Assembly: GCF_021731985.1 (NCBI RefSeq)
Contig: NZ_JAKFWH010000006.1
Location: 1 to 64,000, forward strand
Reading direction: 5' to 3'
DNA length: 64,000 nucleotides
Source: Nitrosomonas sp.
GTDB taxonomy: Bacteria > Pseudomonadota > Gammaproteobacteria > Burkholderiales > Nitrosomonadaceae
In this document: positions 1-7,885 of the stretch, piece by piece
Position numbering within the stretch: position 1 is the stretch's first letter
How the letters are laid out: each line of letters starts with the position of its first letter
The notes under the pieces: model-generated
What the model was told of the DNA's origin: nothing
What the model saw: the letters and a program-made list of their open reading frames with translations, nothing else
Database searches by the model: none
Position numbers and translations under genes: made by a program

Positions 1-8
1 GCCCATAA

Positions 9-118
9 GGAATCTCTGAATAACTGTCATTTCGAGCAGAGCGAGAAATCTATATTGTTGATTGCCAAAGATTCCTCACTACGTTCGGAATGACAAAGGT
101 GAGTTATTCAGAGATTCC
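9..118. repeat. MITE-like inverted-repeat element, copy 1
   Basis: A 110-bp element starts with GGAATCTCTGAATAACT and ends with its exact reverse complement (17-bp perfect terminal inverted repeats). An inner imperfect inverted repeat (TGTCATTTCGAGC... / ...TTCGGAATGACA) lies within. The four bases ATAA occur directly outside both ends, consistent with a short target duplication. A second diverged copy lies at 1301-1411. No coding capacity. It sits just upstream of the pagL-like gene. Confidence 0.75.
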
Positions 119-157
119 ATAAAGTAATCATCAGGATCTGAACGGGAGGATCTGATC

Positions 158-709
158 ATGCGTACACAGATTAAACTATTGTTTTGTTGCTTGAGTTGTG
201 TGATTTCATCCGCTGTAGTCGCGGATGAACGGAGGGTATCCGCTTGGCTGCACGAGGTTAAGTTCGGCGTGCTTCACCATGACACGGGTGATTTGTGGAG
301 TGGCTTTCGTCGCGAGAGCGGTGTTGATCTGAATCTGGAAGGTATTTTTTCGCCGCATATTAAATTTTTGGGCGGAACCGTTCGTCCCGCCTTGGGCGGA
401 TCGGTAAATACCAACGGTGATACGTCCAAGCTTTACTCCGGCCTTCGCTGGCAATATGAGCACGCGAGCGGTATGTTTTTTGGTATTGGTTTGGGCGGGG
501 CGATTCATGACGGCAAACTCCATCTTCAGCACAATGACCGCAAAGCGTTCGGCTCACGAGTGCTGTTTCACATTCCGGTCGAAATCGGCTATCGCCTGAC
601 TGCCAAAAGTTCATTATCCGTGTACTTTGATCACGTCTCCAATGCCTATCTCGCGAATTCCAATGAAGGCATGGATACCTTGGGCGGACGTTTCGGTTAC
701 CGATTTTAG
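158..709 (+). CDS. pagL: PagL-like lipid A 3-O-deacylase (acyloxyacyl hydrolase)
   Basis: An outer-membrane beta-barrel esterase that removes the 3-O-linked acyl chain from lipid A. The 183-aa product begins with a Sec signal peptide (LLFCCLSCVISSAVVA, cleavage near residue 22). The C-terminal signature FDHVSNAYLANSNEGMD contains the His and Ser of the PagL active site (about H159 and S161) and a nearby Glu (about E170). It ends in Phe (GGRFGYRF), the usual last residue of an outer-membrane barrel. Family length is about 150-190 aa, so it appears complete. The ATG is preceded by a strong GGGAGGA ribosome site. A single gene on the host side of the prophage junction. Confidence 0.88.
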   Translation: MRTQIKLLFCCLSCVISSAVVADERRVSAWLHEVKFGVLHHDTGDLWSGFRRESGVDLNLEGIFSPHIKFLGGTVRPALGGSVNTNGDTSKLYSGLRWQYEHASGMFFGIGLGGAIHDGKLHLQHNDRKAFGSRVLFHIPVEIGYRLTAKSSLSVYFDHVSNAYLANSNEGMDTLGGRFGYRF

Positions 710-890
710 TATTCTTGGTGTAATGCGCTTCGCTCATTGACACCCTACATCATGGATGGATGCGCGTTCATTCAGCGTTATGTGCTTGAGTGGGGTGTTT
801 TATCAAATAATTCAGCATATCTCTGAATTTTTGAGAAATTTCTGAGAAATCTCCTTGACTCTTAATAGATGTTTTTCGAAGGAGAAGTTT

Positions 891-1274
891 ATGGCTATAA
901 CACTGAATCACACAATTGTGCCTTGCTTTAATAATGTCGAATCTGCCAGATTCTATTGCAAATTATTTGGTTTTGAATATGCCGGCGAGTTTTCACGTTT
1001 CATCGTAGTCCGTGTAAATGATACGTTGTGCTTGGATTTTGATAGTAGGGATCAGTTTGAATCCAATCACTATGCATTCAAAGTCTCCGAGCAGGAATTT
1101 GACGAAATATTCGAACGCTTACAGACCGAGAATATTAAATATGGCAGCGGACCCAGTGAGGTTGATAATATGATTATCAACCACAACTATGGCGGACGCG
1201 GGGTTTATTTTCGTGACTCGAACGGGCATTTGCTGGAGTTGCTGACAGTTGACTATGTTATACCTACCCACTAA
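891..1274 (+). CDS. VOC superfamily (glyoxalase/bleomycin resistance-like) protein
   Basis: A 127-aa protein with one VOC unit: ITLNHTIVPCFNNVESARFYCKLFGF at the start and GGRGVYFRDSNGHLLELLTVDY near the end, the second being the typical metal-ligand and C-terminal strand signature. Such proteins are metal-dependent dioxygenases, lyases or thiol transferases; the substrate cannot be read from sequence. The ORF track starts at a TTG (855), but GAAGGAG six bases before ATG 891 makes 891 the likely start. Monocistronic, followed by the second inverted-repeat element. Confidence 0.8.
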   Translation: MAITLNHTIVPCFNNVESARFYCKLFGFEYAGEFSRFIVVRVNDTLCLDFDSRDQFESNHYAFKVSEQEFDEIFERLQTENIKYGSGPSEVDNMIINHNYGGRGVYFRDSNGHLLELLTVDYVIPTH

Positions 1275-1300
1275 CCATAATCAGCACTACGGTCATTTAG

Positions 1301-1411
1301 GGAATCTCTGAATAACTGTCATTTCGAGCATGGCGAGAAATCTATGCTATTGATCCTCGAAGATTCCTCGCTACGTTCGGAATGACAAAGGCGGGTTAAG
1401 AGATTTCTTAG
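1301..1411. repeat. MITE-like inverted-repeat element, copy 2 (right end degraded)
   Basis: Starts with the same GGAATCTCTGAATAACTGTCATTTCGAGC as the element at 9-118 and shares its core (AGATTCCTC-CTACGTTCGGAATGACAAAG). The right inverted repeat has decayed to GGTTAAGAGATTTCTTA. It lies between the convergent VOC and decarboxylase genes, and its fold could act as a transcript end, but no clear U-tract is seen. Confidence 0.65.
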
Positions 1412-1429
1412 AAAACATTCGTTTTCGCG

Positions 1430-2602
1430 TTAGATGTAGTAATCCTTCAACGGCGGAAAGCCGTTGAACTCTACCGAGCTGTATGTCGTTGTGTAGGCGC
1501 CGGTTGACAGCCAATACAGTCGATCTCCGGTTGCGAGATTCAGCGGCAATCCGTACTTATAGTTCTCGTACATGATATCTGCGCTGTCGCACGTCGGCCC
1601 GGCGATGATCGCGTTCTCGAGCTCGCCGTTTTTCTCGGTGTAGATCGGATACTTGATCGATTCGTCAAGCGTCTCGATCAACCCGGTAAACTTTCCGACA
1701 TCGGTGTACACCCATCGATGCAACGCCGTGCGTGATTTACGTGCGATCAGCACGACTTCGCTCACAAGTACGCCGGCATTCGAGACCAACGAGCGGCCAG
1801 GCTCGATGATAATTTCCGGCATGTCATCCATGAAATCTTCGTGCAGGAATCGTGTAATTTCCTCGGCGTAGATCGCAAGTTCGTTCGTGCGTTGCAAATA
1901 GTTGGCCGGAAATCCACCGCCCATGTTGATCATCTTCAGTTTGATGCGGTCTTCTTCCCACAAGCGGTTGAAGATCACTTTCACCTTGCCGAGTGCCGCG
2001 TCCCAAGCGCCGATTTCACGCTGTTGCGAGCCGACGTGGAACGATACGCCGTATGGTTCGAGACCGAGATCGCGCGCGAGGATCAGCAGATCCATAGCCA
2101 TGTCACTCTCGCATCCGAACTTGCGCGATAGCGGCCAATCGGCGGTCAATGTGCCTTCTGTCAGGATGCGAGCGTAGATACGCGCACCGGGTGCAGCCTT
2201 CGCAATATTGCGCAGATCCGCCTCGGAATCGGTCGCGAACATGCGCACACCCTTCTGGTAGAAGGTGCGGATATCCTTGGCTTTCTTGATAGTATTGCCG
2301 AAGCTGATTCGATCGGGCGTCACGCCGAGTGCGAGCACCTTGTCAAGTTCGTATGTCGACGCGATGTCAAAGCAGGCACCTTTGTCTCTGAGCAATGTCA
2401 GGACTTGTGGTGCCGGATTGGCTTTGACCGCGTAATAGGTGCGCGCGTACGGAAAATGCCGCAACATATCATCGTATTGGCGATCGATCGTTGTGAGATC
2501 AACAACCAGGAACGGCGTTTCGTGCGTGTCGGAGAAGGCTTTAATTCGCCCCCAGGTGGTCTCATCGAAATAATCGTTAACTGTAACCGCTGTGTCGGAC
2601 AT
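1430..2602 (-). CDS. Ornithine/lysine decarboxylase, PLP-dependent fold type III
   Basis: Decarboxylates ornithine (possibly also lysine) to putrescine or cadaverine in polyamine synthesis; cytosolic dimer. At 390 aa it matches the eukaryotic-type ODC family. Visible landmarks: the PLP lysine in YYAVKANP (K60), substrate/PLP motif HVGSQ, phosphate-binding glycine loop MGGGFP, EPGRSLVSNAG, and the second-subunit catalytic Cys in GPTCDSADI. The C-terminus ends NGFPPLKDYYI. Start ATG 2602. Nothing distinguishes ornithine from lysine preference with certainty. Host gene adjoining the phage attachment region. Confidence 0.88.
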   Translation of the reverse strand: MSDTAVTVNDYFDETTWGRIKAFSDTHETPFLVVDLTTIDRQYDDMLRHFPYARTYYAVKANPAPQVLTLLRDKGACFDIASTYELDKVLALGVTPDRISFGNTIKKAKDIRTFYQKGVRMFATDSEADLRNIAKAAPGARIYARILTEGTLTADWPLSRKFGCESDMAMDLLILARDLGLEPYGVSFHVGSQQREIGAWDAALGKVKVIFNRLWEEDRIKLKMINMGGGFPANYLQRTNELAIYAEEITRFLHEDFMDDMPEIIIEPGRSLVSNAGVLVSEVVLIARKSRTALHRWVYTDVGKFTGLIETLDESIKYPIYTEKNGELENAIIAGPTCDSADIMYENYKYGLPLNLATGDRLYWLSTGAYTTTYSSVEFNGFPPLKDYYI

Positions 2603-3007
2603 TGGCTGATGGATTCTCCAAGTAAGGTGTTCGGGGATATGGGTACAGCGCGGAGATCTTACAGGGTATCTGGCTGTTATTGCAATTGGAAATTCTGGTT
2701 ATTTTAAGGATTATAGTATCGAAGCTTATTGGTGGAGCTAACTTTGCGCAACCTTACTATTGAGCACCCTTCGTATTGATGGGGAATTGGTTGTGATGGG
2801 AATATTAATATTATTCGATGACAAGTGACTTAAGTGGTTATTCTAATATTTTGAATAGCTGGCTGATTCATTAGTTTTAGAGAAATTGCTTGATCAGTTA
2901 AATGAGAAAACCCTTTTTATGTTCGATTTATTCCAGTTCTCTACCTGCTTCGTTTAGAGTTGTATTTAAATTTCCTACATTGTGGCTACACAAGCGCAGA
3001 AAATAAA
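2603..3007. other. Intergenic, no gene seen
   Basis: About 400 bp between the decarboxylase start and the tRNA-Phe terminator. AT-rich, with stops in all frames; the only listed ORF overlapping it (2405-2707) is a shadow of the decarboxylase. It presumably holds the decarboxylase promoter, but no box pair is convincing enough to mark. Confidence 0.5.
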
Positions 3008-3046
3008 AAAGCACTTAAGATTATCGATCTTTAAGCGCTTGTTTTT
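3008..3046 (-). terminator. Rho-independent terminator of tRNA-Phe
   Basis: Read on the minus strand: a stem of the type AGCGCTTAAAGAT / ATCTTAAGTGCT around CGATA, followed by TTTTTTATTT. It lies directly downstream of the tRNA 3' end, so it was the host tRNA terminator and stayed with the 3' fragment after phage integration. Confidence 0.75.
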
Positions 3047-3048
3047 AT

Positions 3049-3096
3049 TGGTGGCCAAGGGCGGAATCGAACCACCGACACAAGGATTTTCAGTCC
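3049..3096 (-). tRNA. 3' fragment of tRNA-Phe(GAA), left prophage attachment site
   Basis: The minus strand reads GGACTGAAAATCCTTGTG, then the T-arm GGTTCGATTCC and acceptor end CCCTTGGCCACCA, giving anticodon GAA. Upstream of position 3096 the sequence no longer matches a tRNA: the anticodon stem 5' side and the whole D-arm are missing. It is therefore a leftover 3' half, 48 nt long, beside an integrase gene. The intact tRNA-Phe should be rebuilt at the other prophage end, beyond this window. Not a functional tRNA by itself. Confidence 0.85.
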
Positions 3097-3107
3097 GAGT
3101 TCCGCGC

Positions 3108-3254
3108 CATTCTCGCACATTCACGCAGATTCATAAAAGTTCACAAAACTTGATGTAAAGCCATTCTTGGGGTAATCTGTTATTAATGGGCATTCATGAA
3201 AATACGTTAAAATGCCTGCAAATTGTTACCCCAATGTTACCCCGGTGTTACCCC
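3108..3254. repeat. Short repeats upstream of integrase (candidate arm-type or regulatory sites)
   Basis: Three direct copies of GTTACCCC at 3225, 3236 and 3247 have an exact 11-bp period, and an inverted copy GGGGTAA lies at 3169-3175. To the left, ATTC-C repeats with a ~10-bp period (ATTCTCGCACATTCACGCAGATTCAT) follow the tRNA fragment. Helically phased short repeats next to the attachment core are what integrase arm sites or an integrase autoregulator would use. Function is inferred. Confidence 0.45.
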
Positions 3255-3257
3255 AGA

Positions 3258-4454
3258 ATGAGCAGAAGATTCAATTTCACAAAGTCCGAAATAGACGGAT
3301 TACCAATCCCGGACCACGGCAAACGTGAAGATTATCAGGATACAAAAGCTGCTGGCTTGTATTTGCGGATATCGCATACTGGAATTAAAACATTCAGCGT
3401 TTTAAAGCGCATCAAACGCGGCCAGCTCGAAAGAGTTACCCTTGGGCGATACCCAGAAATGACGATTGATCAAGCGCGTCGCAAGACAATGGAAATAAAC
3501 CTTAAAATTTCAGAGGGCAATAACCCGGCTGAGATCAAGCGCGCGGCAAGAGATGAAATTCTTTTTAGTGATCTTTTCGCTGACTATCTTGAGAGGCATT
3601 CAAAGCAGCATAAAAAAACATGGATGGAAGATCAGGAAAAATACAATAATCACATATCAGGCACGCTGGGTAACAAAAGGTTGTCAGCAATCGATAGGAG
3701 CATCATTTCAATGCTGCACAGCTCTATCACTAAACAAGGTCACCCAATCGCAGCAAATCGTATCCTGGCGTTAATTTCAAGCGTGTTCGGCTGGGCGATG
3801 TCAGCGGGTATGTGGGAATCAAACCCGGCATTGGGAATCAGAAGAAATAAAGAAAAAAGCCGCGATAGATTCATTCAGGGCGATGAATTGCCGCGATTCT
3901 TTCAGGCCGTGGCGGATGAGCCAAATGAAACTGTGCGTGATTATGTGCTAATTTCACTGCTTACCGGGGCAAGGCGCTCAAACGTTTGCTCAATGCGCTG
4001 GCAAGATATTAATTTTGATAGGGCAGAGTGGCGTATCGAAGAAACTAAGAACGGTACCCCGCAAACTGTTGCTCTGTCTCCAGAAGCGCTTCACGTACTC
4101 AGGAATCGCAAATCAGATAAGTCAGTTTTTGTATTTCCTGGCACCGGAAAATATGGATATCTTGCGGAGCCTCGTAAGGGATGGGAAAGAATTCTGAAAC
4201 GCGCCGGGATCGACAATCTTCGGATTCACGATTTACGGCGTACTTTGGGAAGCTGGCAAGCTAAAACAGGCGCTTCTTTGGCGATTATTGGCAAATCTCT
4301 AAACCATAAGCACCAAAACACCACGGCGATTTATGCAAGGCTTGATTTAGATCCGGTGCGAGACAGTATAAATACGGCCACAAGCGCAATGCTGAGTGCT
4401 GCTGGTCTCAAAGAGCCTGCTGATGTGATCAACATCAAAAAGAAAACAAAGTAA
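3258..4454 (+). CDS. int: Tyrosine recombinase / phage integrase
   Basis: Catalyses site-specific integration and excision at tRNA-Phe. About 398 aa. The N-terminal domain (GLYLRISHTGIKTFSVLKR, LGRYPEMTIDQAR) is the DUF4102-type arm-binding domain, followed by a core-binding domain and the catalytic domain. Catalytic residues are visible in order: TGARRSNV (Arg I), an ETKNG lysine region, HDLRRT (His-x-x-Arg), LNHKHQNTT (His/Trp position) and YARLD (nucleophilic Tyr). The ORF track begins at 3186, but that extension translates the GTTACCCC repeats (TPMLPRCYPR), so ATG 3258 (MSRRFNF) is preferred. Convergent with the excisionase-like gene; the two stops abut. Confidence 0.93.
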   Translation: MSRRFNFTKSEIDGLPIPDHGKREDYQDTKAAGLYLRISHTGIKTFSVLKRIKRGQLERVTLGRYPEMTIDQARRKTMEINLKISEGNNPAEIKRAARDEILFSDLFADYLERHSKQHKKTWMEDQEKYNNHISGTLGNKRLSAIDRSIISMLHSSITKQGHPIAANRILALISSVFGWAMSAGMWESNPALGIRRNKEKSRDRFIQGDELPRFFQAVADEPNETVRDYVLISLLTGARRSNVCSMRWQDINFDRAEWRIEETKNGTPQTVALSPEALHVLRNRKSDKSVFVFPGTGKYGYLAEPRKGWERILKRAGIDNLRIHDLRRTLGSWQAKTGASLAIIGKSLNHKHQNTTAIYARLDLDPVRDSINTATSAMLSAAGLKEPADVINIKKKTK

Positions 4455-4676
4455 TCAAGCTGCGACTCTCTTGCTCTCAAGCCACGCAAGCAAATCCTGT
4501 TCTCGGTAATACACTTTCCCCCCCACTTTGTAGTATGGGATACTTTCTTTCTTCGTGCATCGCCATGCCGCCATTGTCTGTTTTGATACGCCCACAATTG
4601 CGGCGGCCTCATCTGGTGTGAGTTGCTTCGGTTTACTGTTTATGATTTTTTCTATCGCTTGGCTCATTATATTCAT
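4455..4676 (-). CDS. Excisionase-like helix-turn-helix protein
   Basis: A 73-aa MerR/AlpA-like DNA-binding protein: LTPDEAAAIVGVSKQTMAAWRC is the helix-turn-helix and VYYREQDLLAWLES the usual wing/helix end. Last gene of the leftward operon and beside the integrase, so an excisionase or directionality factor is the natural reading. ATG 4667 (MSQAIEK) is an alternative start. Placement matches xis/int of lambda. Confidence 0.75.
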   Translation of the reverse strand: MNIMSQAIEKIINSKPKQLTPDEAAAIVGVSKQTMAAWRCTKKESIPYYKVGGKVYYREQDLLAWLESKRVAA

Positions 4677-4679
4677 CCA

Positions 4680-4895
4680 TCAATTAAGCACGAGGTTATC
4701 GTTAATTTCTTTCTTGCATTCAATCGTTACTACGTGAGTTCCGAAATCTACATCGTGATTGATCACCGCGCCCGGTTCATAATCGTTAAGAATATTAGAG
4801 ATATACACCCCATAATATGCTCTTAGTTCTAGCTCGAATTCTTCCTGCGTCATTCCGCTTTCAAGTGCCAGTGTTTTCAGGTTCTTAGTGATCAT
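4680..4895 (-). CDS. Hypothetical early phage protein
   Basis: 71 aa, no recognised family. Acidic, with an early helical segment (MITKNLKTLALESGMTQEEFELELRAYYG) that could be a small HTH-like fold. Tightly placed in the leftward operon, 3 bp upstream of the excisionase-like gene. Confidence 0.55.
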   Translation of the reverse strand: MITKNLKTLALESGMTQEEFELELRAYYGVYISNILNDYEPGAVINHDVDFGTHVVTIECKKEINDNLVLN

Positions 4896-4917
4896 TGTGT
4901 TGTGACATGGCCTTCAA

Positions 4918-5184
4918 TCAATAATTAATCTTGTATTCTTCAATCTGTCCCGGTACCAAAAAGCAATTCACGCCTTCAAATGTAAGATTTAGAAAACCGT
5001 AACATATAGGAGGATTGTCAATTTTTGCTGCTTCCAAAAACTTGCTTAATCCTAAATTATTAAAAGTTATGCACTTTGGTATAGGGGGTAATGATTTAGC
5101 GAGTTCTATTCCGGCTTGTAGATCAGCTAATGTGAAATTCTTCTGCGTTCCGGTCGTGGCGATGCTTGCTGGATAAGCATTCAT
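4918..5184 (-). CDS. Hypothetical early phage protein
   Basis: 88 aa, no recognised domain. Soluble, with short hydrophobic strands (ICYGFLNLTFEGVNCFLVPG). Its start codon overlaps the stop of the upstream gene by one base, indicating translational coupling in the leftward operon. Confidence 0.6.
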   Translation of the reverse strand: MNAYPASIATTGTQKNFTLADLQAGIELAKSLPPIPKCITFNNLGLSKFLEAAKIDNPPICYGFLNLTFEGVNCFLVPGQIEEYKINY

Positions 5185-5504
5185 TACTTAATCTCCAATC
5201 TATTGGATTCATTGACGATAAGAATGGATTTATCCAAAGTTTCAGCATCAACAGTATCACCTGATTCCTTAACCACTTTTTCTAGCGCCGCCACTGCCCG
5301 CCTAATGTACTGTGGCACGCTCGCTGCTTTCCTGACGCTTTCCACAATCCGCTGCTTGGCTGCTTCATCAAGATCGTGATCGACTATTCCTGATAATTCA
5401 GCGCATCGTTGGATGGTTTCTTGCTCATCGCCACCGATTTGGCATTTAACATACCCAAGCAGCCGTCTTAAATGGTTGATGTCTGATTGTTTGATGGTTT
5501 TCAT
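5184..5504 (-). CDS. Hypothetical early phage protein, helical
   Basis: 106 aa from ATG 5504 (MKTIKQSDINHLRRLLGYVK). The longer ORF-track start would overlap the next gene by 55 bp, whereas ATG 5504 follows that gene's stop at 5507 directly. Predominantly helical and charged (DEAAKQRIVESVRKAASV). No family recognised. Confidence 0.6.
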   Translation of the reverse strand: MKTIKQSDINHLRRLLGYVKCQIGGDEQETIQRCAELSGIVDHDLDEAAKQRIVESVRKAASVPQYIRRAVAALEKVVKESGDTVDAETLDKSILIVNESNRLEIK

Positions 5505-5506
5505 TA

Positions 5507-5707
5507 CTAGACTGCCTTTGCCCAACGCGGGAATTTGTTGTCGCCGGTTATGCGATTCCACTGCTTGTAATACGCAGACACCTCATGTCGTAGAATTACA
5601 TCGTTTTCATTGCTATGAGCGATTGATTCTAGTTCTTTCAGCATTGCCCAGAATGTGCCTAGTACGCCTTCTTGCTCGTTTTCAGGTATATGCTTTAAGT
5701 TAGGCAT
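5507..5707 (-). CDS. Hypothetical early phage protein
   Basis: 66 aa, acidic N-terminus (MPNLKHIPENEQEGVLGTFW), no recognised domain. Overlaps the upstream gene by 8 bp in the compact leftward operon. Confidence 0.55.
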   Translation of the reverse strand: MPNLKHIPENEQEGVLGTFWAMLKELESIAHSNENDVILRHEVSAYYKQWNRITGDNKFPRWAKAV

Positions 5708-5921
5708 TTATGGCCTTATCCGCTAATTTATCTCTCAGAGATAGCATGTGGTTTTTCGCATCACCCGATGAGTCGAATACGCTTTGTGTGTTTAGTACAG
5801 GTCTACCATTTGGCATGGATATCCATCCTGAAAATTTACCGTTGCTGTCAGGACCGGCATACGTAAAAATAAGATCCTCGTTATTTACGATTATCATAGC
5901 GGTCAGGTTAGATATACTCAC
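5700..5921 (-). CDS. Hypothetical early phage protein
   Basis: 73 aa. Short beta-rich N-terminal part (MIIVNNEDLIFTYAG) then a helical end (AKNHMLSLRDKLADKAINA). No family recognised. Overlaps both neighbours by a few bases. Confidence 0.55.
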   Translation of the reverse strand: MSISNLTAMIIVNNEDLIFTYAGPDSNGKFSGWISMPNGRPVLNTQSVFDSSGDAKNHMLSLRDKLADKAINA

Positions 5922-6148
5922 TTCAGCTCCTCCTGTAGCTCTTCTTGTTTCTCTGCAAAGAAAAGGAATTCGTTTTCGTTTGATGGGTCTCTATATTTGT
6001 AAGCTGGCTTGCATTCAGAGAAATTTGAGTCACAAGGAACTAGGTCGCTAACATCACATCCGCATTCAGCGTAGCCATTCACAAGTCCATCAAACTCGTT
6101 ATCAACCAGGTGCTGTTTAAGTATTTCTATAACTGTTGGCATAATCAC
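5918..6148 (-). CDS. Hypothetical early phage protein
   Basis: 76 aa with four Cys in the first half (ECGCDVSDLVPCDSNFSEC), which could bind metal. GTG 6148 overlaps the upstream stop as GTGA; ATG 6142 (MPTVIEI) is an alternative start. No family recognised. Confidence 0.55.
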   Translation of the reverse strand: MIMPTVIEILKQHLVDNEFDGLVNGYAECGCDVSDLVPCDSNFSECKPAYKYRDPSNENEFLFFAEKQEELQEELK

Positions 6149-6402
6149 CGCTCCATCAGCTCATCAAGGTTTTTGATGTTCCCGATATTCGCGCTTGATA
6201 TTGCTTTATCAGCCGCAGCCATGTCGCCCGCATCTAAAGCCTGCTCTATCAAATCAAGCCTGCGCATTTCGTGATCACACGATACCACAGTAACTGAAAA
6301 CGGCTTTCCCTCTGATGCACTCATGCTATCAATGATAGATTTGCGGGTTTCCTCGAAAGCTGCCGGGTCATTGATTGTGTAAACCACTGTTAGGAATTGC
6401 AT
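6145..6402 (-). CDS. Hypothetical early phage protein
   Basis: 85 aa. N-terminal strand QFLTVVYTINDPAAF, C-terminal helices (LIEQALDAGDMAAADKAISS). A good ribosome site (AAGGAGAAG) precedes ATG 6402. No recognised family. Confidence 0.6.
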   Translation of the reverse strand: MQFLTVVYTINDPAAFEETRKSIIDSMSASEGKPFSVTVVSCDHEMRRLDLIEQALDAGDMAAADKAISSANIGNIKNLDELMER

Positions 6403-6414
6403 GGCTTCTCCTTA

Positions 6415-6675
6415 TTACTCAGTATTAGTGCCATTGCCAGACTCAGATTCATCATTAATAAACTTGATCATGTTTGCAGCTGGTGTGATAACAGATCCAT
6501 CTGGCATTTCTACTATGGCAGTCGAATATGAGGAAAAGCCACGATCATCTTCCATGCAGTCATATCCGAACTGATGGAATATGCCAGTTCCCAATTCACC
6601 TTTAACCAAAGGATCTCCAAATTTATTTGTGTACTCATAAACAACTACTTTTCTACGTTGCGCGCTCATATTCAT
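6415..6675 (-). CDS. Hypothetical early phage protein
   Basis: 86 aa, beta-rich (KVVVYEYTNKFGDPLVKGEL, AIVEMPDGSVITPAANMIKF). No family recognised. Overlaps the upstream gene by 4 bp (ATGA type). Confidence 0.6.
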   Translation of the reverse strand: MNMSAQRRKVVVYEYTNKFGDPLVKGELGTGIFHQFGYDCMEDDRGFSSYSTAIVEMPDGSVITPAANMIKFINDESESGNGTNTE

Positions 6676-6863
6676 CCATTCTCAGTAACCGTTTCCCATA
6701 TTTCCTCGAGCTTATCGATCTGTGCCTCACTCAAATTCCGGCCCTCATCAATCTGATTGCGTATCGTTTCAATGAACTCACATTCCCAGTCACTCATCAT
6801 CGATTTGTCGACCTCGCAATCTTCAATCATATTCAGCAAGTAGCTGTTATTGTCATTATCCAT
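6672..6863 (-). CDS. Hypothetical early phage protein, acidic
   Basis: 63 aa from ATG 6863 (MDNDNNSYLL), chosen over the track start 6881 because GGAGGGG lies eight bases upstream of it. Strongly acidic and helical (DEGRNLSEAQIDKLEEIWE). No family recognised. Confidence 0.55.
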   Translation of the reverse strand: MDNDNNSYLLNMIEDCEVDKSMMSDWECEFIETIRNQIDEGRNLSEAQIDKLEEIWETVTENG

Positions 6864-7080
6864 ACCAGTCCCCTCCATCATTTTCTATGTTTATTGTCGC
6901 AACAACATGCTCCTGACAAACTCCGCCAGTTTCATTAATGGCTCTATTGTTTCCTCCTGCTTTCTTCAATACACATAGAGAACCTGATCCGGAGAAAAGC
7001 CATAAACTTTTTGGCCATTTCTTAGCTACTCTTTTAAGCGCATCAATCGCTTTTTTTTCTTCCTTACTAAGTTCTTCCAT
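6856..7080 (-). CDS. Hypothetical early phage protein
   Basis: 74 aa from ATG 7080 (MEELSKEEKKAIDALKRVAKKW), which follows the upstream stop directly. The middle reads SLWLFSGSGSLCVLKK, a strand-turn-strand pattern seen in small phage proteins of unknown role. Confidence 0.55.
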   Translation of the reverse strand: MEELSKEEKKAIDALKRVAKKWPKSLWLFSGSGSLCVLKKAGGNNRAINETGGVCQEHVVATINIENDGGDWYG

Positions 7081-7082
7081 AA

Positions 7083-7268
7083 TCACCTTCCACTCACGGG
7101 CACAAACCCACACTCATCAGTACGCATATCCGAAAAATCAATCGGTGGCTCACCATCGCTTCCCCACCATGCGCGTGCGTGCGCCATCACGTCATCATTA
7201 AAATTCCTGCTGCAATCGGTATTCGCGCACGGCTGGTTGCAGAATCGTTTGTCTAGGTAGCAGGGCAT
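7083..7268 (-). CDS. Small cysteine-containing phage protein
   Basis: 61 aa. CNQPCANTDCSRNF gives three closely spaced Cys plus an earlier MPC; likely metal-binding. No family recognised. Next to the CxxCxGxG protein below. Confidence 0.55.
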   Translation of the reverse strand: MPCYLDKRFCNQPCANTDCSRNFNDDVMAHARAWWGSDGEPPIDFSDMRTDECGFVPVSGR

Positions 7269-7270
7269 TT

Positions 7271-7885
7271 TTAAATCCGACAGCCCATGATTGCTCCGAT
7301 TGTGTCAGAGCCTGTCCGAAACACGAGCATTCCGTTTTCTTTTGCGGAAGAGAATTCCAGGCTTTCTTCGTCGATTATTAGCCGCAAATACTTTTCTTGC
7401 ACATTGATTCCGAGAATTTCCACACAAGCGTATGGCTTGTATACTTTCCCAGAGCCATTGCAATCCGGGCATGTTTCATCGGTTTCCAGATTGTTGTCAT
7501 AACCGGCTCCACCGCATAGCGCGCACTGAAGATCATAGTATGTGCTGTAGTCTGTTTCCGCATCAACAGTGCCATCGCCTTCGCATTCTTCGCACTTTAT
7601 TTTCTTTGCCTTGCCTGTGCCACGGCACACCAGGCATGGCACCATCTCCGGCAAAACCATTCCATCTTTATTCACAGTTAACCATGCGGTCGCTGATTCG
7701 ATTATGTTTATCACCCGCGCAGCGTTGAACCTTTCCGGGCATTGCGGATACTCGTTTTTGCCGTCGTTTGGCATTACGATAATTACGTGTCCGTTAGTTG
7801 CAACAATTCTGTTGTCAACAATGAATGGTGCGTTTAGATGGCTGCGAATATCGTCTTTTCCGCAGAATTGATTAATGTCAATCAT
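7271..7885 (-). CDS. Phage protein with four DnaJ-type CxxCxGxG zinc motifs
   Basis: 204 aa from ATG 7885 (MIDINQFCGK). The N-terminal 80 residues contain FIVDNRIVATNGHVIIVMP, which resembles a sliding-clamp-like strand pattern. The central part holds four zinc motifs in order: CLVCRGTG, CEECEGDG, CALCGGAG and CPDCNGSG, as in the DnaJ cysteine-rich domain. No J-domain (HPD) and no DnaJ C-terminal domains are present, so it is not a co-chaperone. Role unknown; it belongs to the early leftward operon. Confidence 0.7.
   Translation of the reverse strand: MIDINQFCGKDDIRSHLNAPFIVDNRIVATNGHVIIVMPNDGKNEYPQCPERFNAARVINIIESATAWLTVNKDGMVLPEMVPCLVCRGTGKAKKIKCEECEGDGTVDAETDYSTYYDLQCALCGGAGYDNNLETDETCPDCNGSGKVYKPYACVEILGINVQEKYLRLIIDEESLEFSSAKENGMLVFRTGSDTIGAIMGCRI

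Noticed and set aside
3186-3257. Upstream start for the integrase
   Set aside because: The extra 24 residues come from the GTTACCCC repeat array; the normal domain begins at ATG 3258.
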